DNA of 13,139 nt from an uncultured Bacillaceae bacterium (GTDB lineage Bacteria > Bacillota > Bacilli > Bacillales > Amphibacillaceae). Shown here one piece after another: positions 6,893-12,991 of this stretch. Each line of letters starts with the position of its first letter. Positions within the stretch are counted from its first letter, which is position 1. The translations under genes were made by a program, and so were the position numbers. The stretch spans positions 1-13,139 of the forward strand of contig CALAMD010000074.1 in NCBI GenBank assembly GCA_937925695.1, in the 5' to 3' direction. Below the pieces are notes generated by a model, which searched no databases, was not told the DNA's origin, and saw only the letters and a program-made list of their open reading frames with translations.

Positions 6893-7227
6893 AAGTTGAT
6901 CCGTTATGAATGTGGCTCGCTCGTTAAGTGGGTTAGTCAATTCGTTATGTGCGAACTCGCTCGTGGACAGTCAGAAGTTGATCCAAACTTGTGCGAAGTC
7001 GCTCGTCAACGGAGCAAAAGTTGATCCAAACTGGTGCGAACTCGCTCGTGGACAGTCAGAAGTTGATCCAAACCGGTATGAAGTCGCTCGTCAACGGGCA
7101 AAAGTTGATCCAAACTGGTATGAAGTCGCTCGTAAACTGGCAGAAGTCGATCCAAACTGGTGCGAACTCGCTCGACAACGGAGCAAACTCGATCCAAAAC
7201 GGCCTCTATTAGCTCGTGCAATGACGC
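6893..7227 (+). repeat. 42-bp tandem repeat array B, about eight units, between gntK and larB
   Basis: Units begin at 6893, 6934 (both degenerate, 41 bp), 6975 (43 bp), 7018, 7060, 7102, 7144 (42 bp each) and a decaying one at 7186. Sequences GGACAGTCAG and CAACGGAGCAA mark alternating sub-types, suggesting duplication of a two-unit block. Because 42 is divisible by three, several frames stay open and give artefactual 14-residue-period proteins (VDPNWYEVAR-like); these lack good starts and occur in overlapping frames on both strands. The stretch 6833-6892 is degenerate repeat-like DNA. No terminator is seen between gntK and larB, so read-through transcription is possible. Confidence 0.93.
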
Positions 7228-7272
7228 CCCGCCCTCACATCAACAATCAGCATTAGTAAGGTGAGTGAAAAA

Positions 7273-8013
7273 ATGGAAGATATTTTAAAGAAAGTTCATC
7301 AAGGTAAATTGAGTGTGGATGAAGCGATGAAACAATTGGAATCCTATGAAAATTTAGGTTTCGCTAAAGTAGATCACCACCGGGCGCAACGGCAGGGATT
7401 TCCAGAAACAATTTATGGTGAAGGAAAAACAGTTGAGCAAATTTGCGCCATTATAGATGCCACCATCAAGCAAAAAAACACTGTATTGGTAACACGAATT
7501 TCCCAAGCCAAAGTAGAAGGTGTTCGCAAACAGTTTCCCGAGTTAATTTATGCTGAACAAGCTGAAATTTTACATTCAAAACCAGAGTACCAATCGTCAT
7601 TAGAAGGCTATATTGCCATACTTTGTGCCGGTACTTCTGATTTACGAGTCGCAGAGGAAGCTGCTGTTACGGCTGAAGTTTTTGGTGCGAAGGTTAAGCG
7701 ATTCTATGATGTGGGCGTAGCGGGAATTCACCGATTATTTGATCATATTGACGATATAAAACAGGCAACGGTGTCGATTGTAGTTGCTGGAATGGATGGG
7801 GCCCTACCTAGTGTCGTTGGCGGACTTGTCGCACATCCGGTTATTGCCGTCCCGACCAGCGTCGGTTACGGGGCAAGTTTTAATGGCCTTTCAGCTTTAT
7901 TGACGATGCTGAATTCCTGTGCGTCGGGCGTGAGTGTCGTTAATATCGATAACGGTTATGGTGCTGCCTACAACGCCCTGCTCATTCATCGATTAGCACA
8001 GAAGAAAAATTAA
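7273..8013 (+). CDS. larB: LarB: nickel-pincer cofactor biosynthesis carboxylase/hydrolase
   Basis: A 246-residue LarB, which carboxylates the pyridinium ring of nicotinic acid adenine dinucleotide and cleaves the product, giving pyridinium-3,5-biscarboxylic acid mononucleotide, the first NPN intermediate. An N-terminal helical region (KKVHQGKLSVDEAMKQLES) precedes a PurE-like domain from about residue 115, with GTSD (120-123), DVGVAGIHRL, IVVAGMDGALPSVVGG, AVPTSVGYGA and LNSCASGVSVVNIDNG. Cys216 in the last motif corresponds by position in the motif to the substrate-binding cysteine of characterised LarB. The start chosen is the ATG at 7273, 7 nt after AAGGTGAG (7258-7265); an in-frame GTG at 7261 lies within that site and has none of its own. 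The gene follows repeat array B and precedes larC2 by 18 nt, so larB-larC2 form one operon. Confidence 0.95.
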   Translation: MEDILKKVHQGKLSVDEAMKQLESYENLGFAKVDHHRAQRQGFPETIYGEGKTVEQICAIIDATIKQKNTVLVTRISQAKVEGVRKQFPELIYAEQAEILHSKPEYQSSLEGYIAILCAGTSDLRVAEEAAVTAEVFGAKVKRFYDVGVAGIHRLFDHIDDIKQATVSIVVAGMDGALPSVVGGLVAHPVIAVPTSVGYGASFNGLSALLTMLNSCASGVSVVNIDNGYGAAYNALLIHRLAQKKN

Positions 8014-8031
8014 GGCAGAAAGGAGATTATT

Positions 8032-8520
8032 ATGGGGAAGAACCATCCACCAAATCATGAACATATTGATGAAAATATGCTAAAGCTCGAAGTGAATTTG
8101 GATGATATCTCGGGTGAGTGGCTCGGCTATGTCATGGATTTACTCATTGCAGCAGGAGCAAATGACGTCTATTATACACCAATTTATATGAAAAAAAATC
8201 GTCCTGGCGTTTTGTTGCAACTCCTTTGTGCTAAACACCAAGTAAACCAAATGAAGCAGATTTTATTTAAAGAAACGACCACATTGGGGATACGTTATTA
8301 CCCAATTACCGTCCATCGTATGGAGCGCAGATTTGAAACGATAACGACCAAATGGGGTGAAGTGACGGTAAAACTGGGGATATTTGAAGGTGAGATCATC
8401 CAGCGCTCACCAGAATATGACGACTGTAAAAAAATTGCTGAGACCCATAACATCCCTTTAAAAACTGTGTATGAACATGTATGGGAAAAATTAGGGGAAA
8501 CGAAAAAAGTTGATCCATAA
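8032..8520 (+). CDS. larC2: LarC2: C-terminal domain of the nickel insertase, encoded as a separate gene
   Basis: A 162-residue protein matching only the C-terminal domain of LarC, the part that binds CTP and forms the oligomer core in the characterised Lactobacillus enzyme. Motifs are LKLEVNLDDISGEWLGYVMD, TPIYMKKNRPGVLLQLLC, KETTTLGIRYYP and WGEVTVKLGIFEGE. It starts at its own ATG with a strong AAGGAG site 8 nt upstream, 18 nt after larB, so it is translated independently. Its partner domain, LarC1, is encoded 4.9 kb upstream at 2237-3142, ruling out the frameshift fusion used in Lactobacillus plantarum. The final residues KVDP and the TAA come from the first unit of the 42-bp array: the usual CCAAACTGG of the repeat reads CCATAATGG here, making the stop. 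Confidence 0.92.
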   Translation: MGKNHPPNHEHIDENMLKLEVNLDDISGEWLGYVMDLLIAAGANDVYYTPIYMKKNRPGVLLQLLCAKHQVNQMKQILFKETTTLGIRYYPITVHRMERRFETITTKWGEVTVKLGIFEGEIIQRSPEYDDCKKIAETHNIPLKTVYEHVWEKLGETKKVDP

Positions 8521-8760
8521 TGGTGTGAAGTCGCTCGTGAATGGGTGGAAGTTGATCCAAACTGGTGTAAACTCGCTCGTGAACGTGTAAAAGTTGATCC
8601 AAACCGGTGCGAAGTCGCTCGAGGATGACCGAAAGTTGATCCAAAATGGTGCGAAGTCGCTCGAGAACGGACGAAAGTTGATCCAAACTGCGCCAAACTT
8701 GTTCTTAAATGGACGAAGCATGATCCAATACAATCCAAATTCGCTCGTGTTAGAGTTCAA
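8507..8760 (+). repeat. 42-bp tandem repeat array C, about six units, starting inside larC2
   Basis: Units begin at 8507, 8549, 8591, 8633 and 8675 (42 bp each except the last, 41), with a degenerate unit from 8716 and traces to about 8785. The first unit overlaps the last 14 bases of larC2. Orientation is the same as in the other arrays. Open frames on the minus strand across it are products of the 42-bp period, not genes. Confidence 0.93.
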
Positions 8761-8800
8761 TATTCCGATCCACAATCCATAAGCGACACCAAACCACAGG

Positions 8801-8880
8801 CACCATCATCAACCATCATCAGCCGGAGAGTCTTGAATTACTCTTTTTAAAATTGTTTAACACCATCATCAATCAGCCGA
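8801..8880 (+). repeat. Short direct repeats and weak terminator-like hairpin before the AEC gene
   Basis: CACCATCATCAA occurs at 8801-8812 and 8861-8872, each followed by a CAGCCG a few bases on. Between them AGAGT (8827-8831) and ACTCT (8840-8844) form a 5-bp stem followed by TTTT, a weak candidate terminator for larB-larC2. The stem is short, so termination is uncertain. Confidence 0.45.
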
Positions 8881-8921
8881 TCCATCATTAAGCCTCATGT
8901 AAAATTAGGGGGAGAGAGCAT

Positions 8922-9845
8922 TTGACGGAATTTTTTATAATCCTTAGAGATATCATTTTACCGATATTTATCATCATGGGTATTGGTTTTGTCATGCAAC
9001 GAAAATTCAATTTGAACATACAAACCCTAGCTAAAATCAATATTTATTTTCTCGTGCCTGGATTCATTTTTGTCAGATTATATAGCACAGATATTTCTGT
9101 TAATTTATTAGGCACGGTCTTCGGCTTTTTTGTTATCTATGTGATTTTGCTTTTCATTGTCGCTAGCATTGTGGGCAAATTATTGCGGTTAGAAAAAGGG
9201 AAAAATATCACCTTTACGAATAGTGCGATGTTTTTTAACTCAGGAAATTATGGAGTGCCGGTCAATGATCTTGTGTTTCGAAGTGATCCTTTTGCCATGT
9301 CTATTCAGGTCATTATGCTAACTCTGCAAAATATATTTTTGTTTTCGTATGGTATTTTTTCACTTCAGTCAGTAAAAATAGGAAAGTTAAAAGCAGCGCT
9401 CAGCTATTTCAAAATGCCTGTTCTCTACGCCATGCTATCGGGACTGTTGCTAAATATTTTTGCTGTTCCGATTCCGTCCTTTATTTGGGTTCCGGCCAAT
9501 TACATCGCTAATGCAATGATCGCTTTTGCTTTGTTCACTTTAGGGGCCCAAGTTGCCCAGCTGAAAATTTATTCAGCCTTATCTTCCGTATATTTCAGTT
9601 TAACGATACGGTTAATCATCGGTCCAATGATCGCTCTTGGCATTATTTATCTCTTTAGGCTTGAAGGTGTTTTTGCCCAGGCCCTGTTTATTGCCTCAGC
9701 TATGCCGACCTCGGTTAATAGTGCTGTGATCGCCCAAGAATACAACAACCATCCTGAGTTTGCTGCCCAAATCGTTTTGTTCTCAACGTTATTTAGTGCG
9801 ATCACTGTTTCCATCGTCATTTATGTGGCACGCCTACTGTTTTAA
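8922..9845 (+). CDS. AEC-family permease (auxin efflux carrier / malate permease type)
   Basis: A 307-residue, very hydrophobic integral membrane protein of the auxin efflux carrier (AEC) family, with about ten membrane segments in two five-helix halves. The family features include the N-terminal GIGFVMQRKFNLNIQTLAKINIYFLVPGFIF-type region with its Pro-Gly kink (residues from about 20), NSGNYGVPVN near the middle, and a C-terminal AMPTSVNSAVIAQEY segment. It begins at a TTG codon, 7-8 nt after the strong AGGGGGAG site (8907-8914). No earlier start fits. Bacterial AEC proteins include malate and other carboxylate transporters. Next to a hydroxyacid-isomerase cluster it may carry a hydroxyacid or aldonate across the membrane; this is inferred from position only. 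It lies about 400 nt past larC2, so co-transcription is unsure. Confidence 0.88.
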   Translation: MTEFFIILRDIILPIFIIMGIGFVMQRKFNLNIQTLAKINIYFLVPGFIFVRLYSTDISVNLLGTVFGFFVIYVILLFIVASIVGKLLRLEKGKNITFTNSAMFFNSGNYGVPVNDLVFRSDPFAMSIQVIMLTLQNIFLFSYGIFSLQSVKIGKLKAALSYFKMPVLYAMLSGLLLNIFAVPIPSFIWVPANYIANAMIAFALFTLGAQVAQLKIYSALSSVYFSLTIRLIIGPMIALGIIYLFRLEGVFAQALFIASAMPTSVNSAVIAQEYNNHPEFAAQIVLFSTLFSAITVSIVIYVARLLF

Positions 9846-10051
9846 CTGGGAGGAGTTGAAGACTTTAGGAAAGATTCTAATAGGGTGAAGGTCGTTGTCT
9901 TCACTCTGCGTAGGCCTATTAGCGAAATATCTATGAGACTGATTAGCTTTAAATATGAGAGTCGCAATCTGATATAGGGCTTTAATTTTTCACTAGTAAG
10001 GATTTAAGTAGGGTGGCAATCTGAGTTAGGTTCTTCAGATTGTCTTTACCA

Positions 10052-10230
10052 GTTAGGATAATCGTAAGAACGACAAACAAGCGACTGCTTGCTTATCGTC
10101 TATTTTCACTTTACAAGTTAGGATAATAGGCTATTCCCGGATCGACAGCGACATATGCCGCGTAAATATGTTAGGATAATAGGCTATTCCCGGATCGACA
10201 GCGACCTACCGCGTAAACAAGTAAGGATAT
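10052..10230 (+). repeat. Perfect 36-bp direct repeat with degenerate flanking copies
   Basis: A 36-bp block beginning GTTAGGATAATAGGCTATTC and ending GATCGACAGCGAC is identical at 10117-10152 and 10170-10205. The segments after each copy are also related (both contain CCGCGTAAA), giving a ~53-bp period. Diverged copies start at 10052 (GTTAGGATAAT, ending AAGCGAC) and 10221 (GTAAGGATA). Confidence 0.92.
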
Positions 10231-10314
10231 GAGGTTTCCTGTACATATTATTTTATTAATCGTCTACAGATCAATCAGTTTATGATAAAATAGCCTTACA
10301 TAATCTATAGAGTG

Positions 10315-10393
10315 AACTTGGCGTCTGGCGAGGTAACGCTTGTTCTTTCATTTTTTTGTACCATTCTTCAACTTGGCGTCTGGCGAGGTAACG
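10315..10393 (+). repeat. Perfect 24-bp direct repeat pair
   Basis: A 24-bp block starting AACTTGGCGTCTGGCGAGG and ending TAACG is identical at 10315-10338 and 10370-10393. The 31-nt spacer between them is unrelated to what follows the second copy. Confidence 0.92.
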
Positions 10394-10408
10394 AGCCACA
10401 TCCATAGT

Positions 10409-10504
10409 GTCAGCAACAAGCTATTGTGTGAACGCTTTTCAGTTAGTAATGTTTCATTTTCAATGCCTAGATAAGTCAGCAACAAGCTATTGTGTGAACG
10501 CTTT
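10409..10504 (+). repeat. Perfect 30-bp direct repeat pair
   Basis: A 30-bp block starting GTCAGCAACAAGCTATTGTG and ending GAACGCTTT is identical at 10409-10438 and 10475-10504, with a 36-nt spacer. Inside it ACAA-GCTA-TTGT is a small inverted repeat. Confidence 0.92.
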
Positions 10505-10544
10505 ATCCACATCAATTAACTGGTAATCGTTCCGCTGCTAAACA

Positions 10545-10610
10545 CTATTTCAAAAACACCCGAACTATGCTAAAAATCTAATCAACGCTATTTCAAAAAC
10601 ACCCGAACTA
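10545..10610 (+). repeat. Perfect 23-bp direct repeat pair
   Basis: A 23-bp block starting CTATTTCAAAAACACCCG and ending AACTA is identical at 10545-10567 and 10588-10610, with a 20-nt spacer. It is the fourth in the series of unrelated pairs. Confidence 0.92.
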
Positions 10611-10700
10611 CAGGTAAGAATGAATTTTACAGATCTTATCATTGATATCGAACAATTTCAATCCGAAGTCTAATTTATTAATATTTTATGAGGTGATTGT

Positions 10701-10904
10701 ATGGACGAACAAAAGGCGAAACTGAAAATGTACAAGTCAAAGTTATCATTCTCGCTTATTACCCCAAATCTTATTGTAAGTATTATTTTAGTTTATAATT
10801 TACCTAGAAATTTATCTTGGATGGCTGGAATTAATTTGGTGATTGGTTATATCATTTATTTCATTCTTGTTTCCAAACAAAAAAAGAACTTGAATATAAG
10901 TTAG
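10701..10904 (+). CDS. Small membrane protein of unknown function
   Basis: A 67-residue product I do not recognise. A short charged N-terminus (MDEQKAKLKMYKSK) is followed by two hydrophobic segments, about residues 16-34 and 38-58, and a basic tail (KQKKNLNIS), the layout of a two-helix membrane protein with both ends probably inside. A good site, GAGGTGATT, lies just before the ATG (10690-10698), which is the main reason to accept it as a gene. It stands alone between two long non-coding stretches. It could be a genuine small protein or the remnant of a larger one; no function is proposed. Confidence 0.55.
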   Translation: MDEQKAKLKMYKSKLSFSLITPNLIVSIILVYNLPRNLSWMAGINLVIGYIIYFILVSKQKKNLNIS

Positions 10905-11403
10905 CCAGTATGGTAAAAAAATTCCCAGTAATGTAATTCTTATTAGATCTATCTTTGCCATGCACGTTTCATGGATTAACAGACGTTAATGTGTATACTC
11001 AAACGTTGACCAAATAACGTGCATGTGAATAATTTTCTTCATTATTAATTGTTATTGCACTTTTTAGCCTATGATTTTTCTGTGTAATTGTATCTTCACT
11101 CTCCTAATAAGTACATAGTGCTTGACTTTGTTCTCTATCTTTTCCGTTCCTATCCCATCTTTAGTTACTAATCAGAAAAAGTGTCCTTGATTCAGCTATA
11201 ATAGCGTCACATCATTCCCGCAAAAATCTCTAGATTCTCGCACATATATGAACATCCTTACCCCCAAAGCAAACCTTGCCCAACCACATCAATTTTACAT
11301 AACCGGATTTAGCTTCCCTCAGATCGCCTGATCACTATCAAAACCAATCCACGACCAATTCCATTTTGTAACATAATTGTGACTATTTTTTCAAGATTCA
11401 TAT
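10905..11403. other. Non-coding stretch with a nested inverted repeat at 10959-11025
   Basis: No gene is supported here. Perfect 10-bp arms CATGCACGTT (10959-10968) and AACGTGCATG (11016-11025) enclose 47 nt that contain a second perfect pair, ATTAAC-AGAC-GTTAAT (10975-10990). This could be a structured RNA, a cruciform or a protein-binding site. No U tract follows, so it is not a standard terminator. Confidence 0.5.
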
Positions 11404-11430
11404 GATTGGCACGGAAAATTATGTTATAAT
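11404..11430 (+). promoter_or_regulatory. Candidate promoter of aspA
   Basis: TATAAT at 11425-11430 is preceded by TGT, giving the extended -10 form TGnTATAAT (from 11422). The -35 region is poor; TTGGCA at 11406 is too close (13 nt). Extended -10 promoters tolerate this. The transcript would start near 11437, about 39 nt before the aspA ATG. Confidence 0.55.
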
Positions 11431-11475
11431 ATCAAGAATCAAAATATATAAGTTGAAAACAATTGAGGTGTAACC

Positions 11476-12903
11476 ATGGAAGGAAATTTTCGCATCGAGA
11501 AAGATTTTTTAGGTGAAAAAAAGATTCCAACAGAAGCTTATTATGGTATCCAGACGGTCCGTGCCCAGGAAAATTTTCCGATTACAGGCCGACAAATTGA
11601 TGAACATTTGATTGAAGGTTTAGCCCTTGTGAAAAAATCAGCAGCCCAAGCGAATCGGGAGATTGGACAATTAGCTGATGAGCTTGCCGAAGCAATCATT
11701 CAGGCATCTGATGAGATCATTGCTGGCAAGTTGCACGACCAGTTTGTTGTCGATCCGATCCAAGGTGGCGCAGGAACTTCGAGCAATATGAATGCCAATG
11801 AGGTTATCGCCAATCGGGCTCTGGAGATATTAGGCTATGAAAAAGGACGTTACGATGTGATTAGCCCGAATAACCACGTCAATATGGCTCAGTCGACAAA
11901 CGACGTATTCCCAACTGCTAATCGCATTGCTATTTTAAACATGTTAAAGGCATTACAAGCCGAAATGGAAAAATTGCATGCATCCTTTGCTAAAAAAGGT
12001 GAAGAATTTGCCACGCTCTTAAAAATGGGGCGCACCCATTTACAAGATGCCGTACCGATGACTTTAGGACAGGAATTTGAAGCATATGCGGCGGTTTTAC
12101 AGCGGGATATGCAACGCCTTGAGCAGGCAAAAGAATATTTGTATGACATCAATATGGGGGGAACTGCGGTAGGTACTGGTTTAAACGCCAACCCAAGCTA
12201 TATCGAAAAAGTCGTTGTCTATTTGCGAGAAAATAGTGGTTTTCCTTTTCAAACTGCTGAAAACTTAATTGATGCCACCCAGCACACCGATGCTTATACC
12301 GGGCTATCGGCTGCACTGAAAATTTGTATGCTGAACTTATCAAAAATTGCCAATGACCTGCGCTTGATGGCCTCAGGTCCAAAGGTAGGATTGAGTGAAA
12401 TTTCCCTGCCAGCTAGACAAGCGGGATCGTCAATCATGCCTGGTAAGGTGAATCCAGTGATGGGCGAAGTGCTTAATCAGGTAGCGTTCCAAGTGATTGG
12501 GAATGACCATACCGTCAGTCTCGCCTCAGAAGCAGGCCAGTTTGAATTAAATGTGATGGAGCCAGTTTTAGTTTACAACTTATTGGATTCTATCAAAATT
12601 ATGACGAACGTATTTGGCGTCTTCCGCAAATACTGCGTTGACGGCATTGAGGCGAATGAGGAGCAACTAGCGCATAATATGAAAGTGAGCATTGGCACAA
12701 TTACTGCAATTAACCCGCATATCGGTTATGAGCAAGCTTCCGAGATCGCGAAAGAAGCCTTTGCAACTGGAAAATCAGTACGGGAAATCTGTATTGAAAA
12801 AGGCATCCTCACTGCTGAAGAATTAGATAAAATCCTAGATCCAGCTGAAATGACCAAACCAGGAATAGCTGCTGAAGAACTCTTAAAGAAAAAACAACAT
12901 TAA
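11476..12903 (+). CDS. aspA: Aspartate ammonia-lyase (aspartase)
   Basis: A complete 475-residue cytosolic aspartase, which reversibly splits L-aspartate into fumarate and ammonia; a homotetramer in the family. The fumarase/aspartase superfamily signature GSSIMPGKVNPVMGE spans 317-331, with catalytic Ser318 and Lys324 and Asn326 at the same numbers as in the well-studied Bacillus aspartase. GGAGTSSNMNANEVIANRA (97-115, with Thr101) and GRTHLQDAVPMTLGQEF (185-201, with His188) are of the aspartase rather than fumarase type, where GSGTQSNMN is usual. GAGGTG lies 6 nt before the ATG at 11476. It has its own promoter and a strong terminator, so it is probably a separate transcription unit. Its product fumarate feeds the citric acid cycle; a functional link with the lar cluster is not evident. 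Confidence 0.95.
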   Translation: MEGNFRIEKDFLGEKKIPTEAYYGIQTVRAQENFPITGRQIDEHLIEGLALVKKSAAQANREIGQLADELAEAIIQASDEIIAGKLHDQFVVDPIQGGAGTSSNMNANEVIANRALEILGYEKGRYDVISPNNHVNMAQSTNDVFPTANRIAILNMLKALQAEMEKLHASFAKKGEEFATLLKMGRTHLQDAVPMTLGQEFEAYAAVLQRDMQRLEQAKEYLYDINMGGTAVGTGLNANPSYIEKVVVYLRENSGFPFQTAENLIDATQHTDAYTGLSAALKICMLNLSKIANDLRLMASGPKVGLSEISLPARQAGSSIMPGKVNPVMGEVLNQVAFQVIGNDHTVSLASEAGQFELNVMEPVLVYNLLDSIKIMTNVFGVFRKYCVDGIEANEEQLAHNMKVSIGTITAINPHIGYEQASEIAKEAFATGKSVREICIEKGILTAEELDKILDPAEMTKPGIAAEELLKKKQH

Positions 12904-12911
12904 CATAACGT

Positions 12912-12946
12912 AGGTTTTCTGCTTCGGCAGAAAACCTTTCATTTTT
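12912..12946 (+). terminator. Strong Rho-independent terminator of aspA
   Basis: A perfect 11-bp stem, AGGTTTTCTGC (12912-12922) with GCAGAAAACCT (12927-12937), closed by a C-UUCG-G tetraloop and followed by TTCATTTTT. It begins 8 nt after the aspA stop. Confidence 0.95.
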
Positions 12947-12991
12947 GTGTGGGGCAAGGTGAGTGGCTAAAATTTTTATAGGGGGACAAAT

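Larger units (their letters stand above)
9846..10700. other. 855-bp non-coding stretch with hairpins and serial direct-repeat pairs
   Basis: I see no gene here. Inverted repeats: CTAATAGG (9878-9885) with CCTATTAG (9914-9921), enclosing AGGGTGAAG (9882-9890) and CTTCACTCT (9899-9907), which compete for the GG; CAATCTGA (10017-10024) with TCAGATTG (10035-10042); CAAGC-GACT-GCTTG (10078-10091) with a longer imperfect stem to 10071 and 10098. None has a U tract, so they are not standard terminators. Motif GTWAGG recurs at 9996, 10024, 10052, 10117, 10170 and 10221. The perfect repeat pairs are listed separately. Confidence 0.6.

Noticed and set aside
6906..7256. Open frame of 116 codons with a 14-residue period across repeat array B
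   Set aside because: The period is that of the 42-bp DNA repeat; several frames on both strands are open over the same bases and no ribosome binding site precedes the start.
8298..8782. Overlapping open frames on both strands across the larC2 end and array C
   Set aside because: They are products of stop-free 42-bp repeats in multiple frames, and one overlaps larC2 antisense; none has a proper start region.
10315..10393. tRNA-like sequence in the duplicated GGCG-rich block
   Set aside because: No acceptor stem, anticodon arm or T-loop consensus can be folded.
10052..10610. CRISPR array
   Set aside because: Each repeat type occurs only twice and differs from the next; there is no constant repeat and no cas gene in the window.
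11476..12903. Class II fumarase instead of aspartase
   Set aside because: The GGAGTSSNMN and GRTHLQDAVPMTLGQEF segments are of aspartase type; fumarase has GSGTQSNMN.
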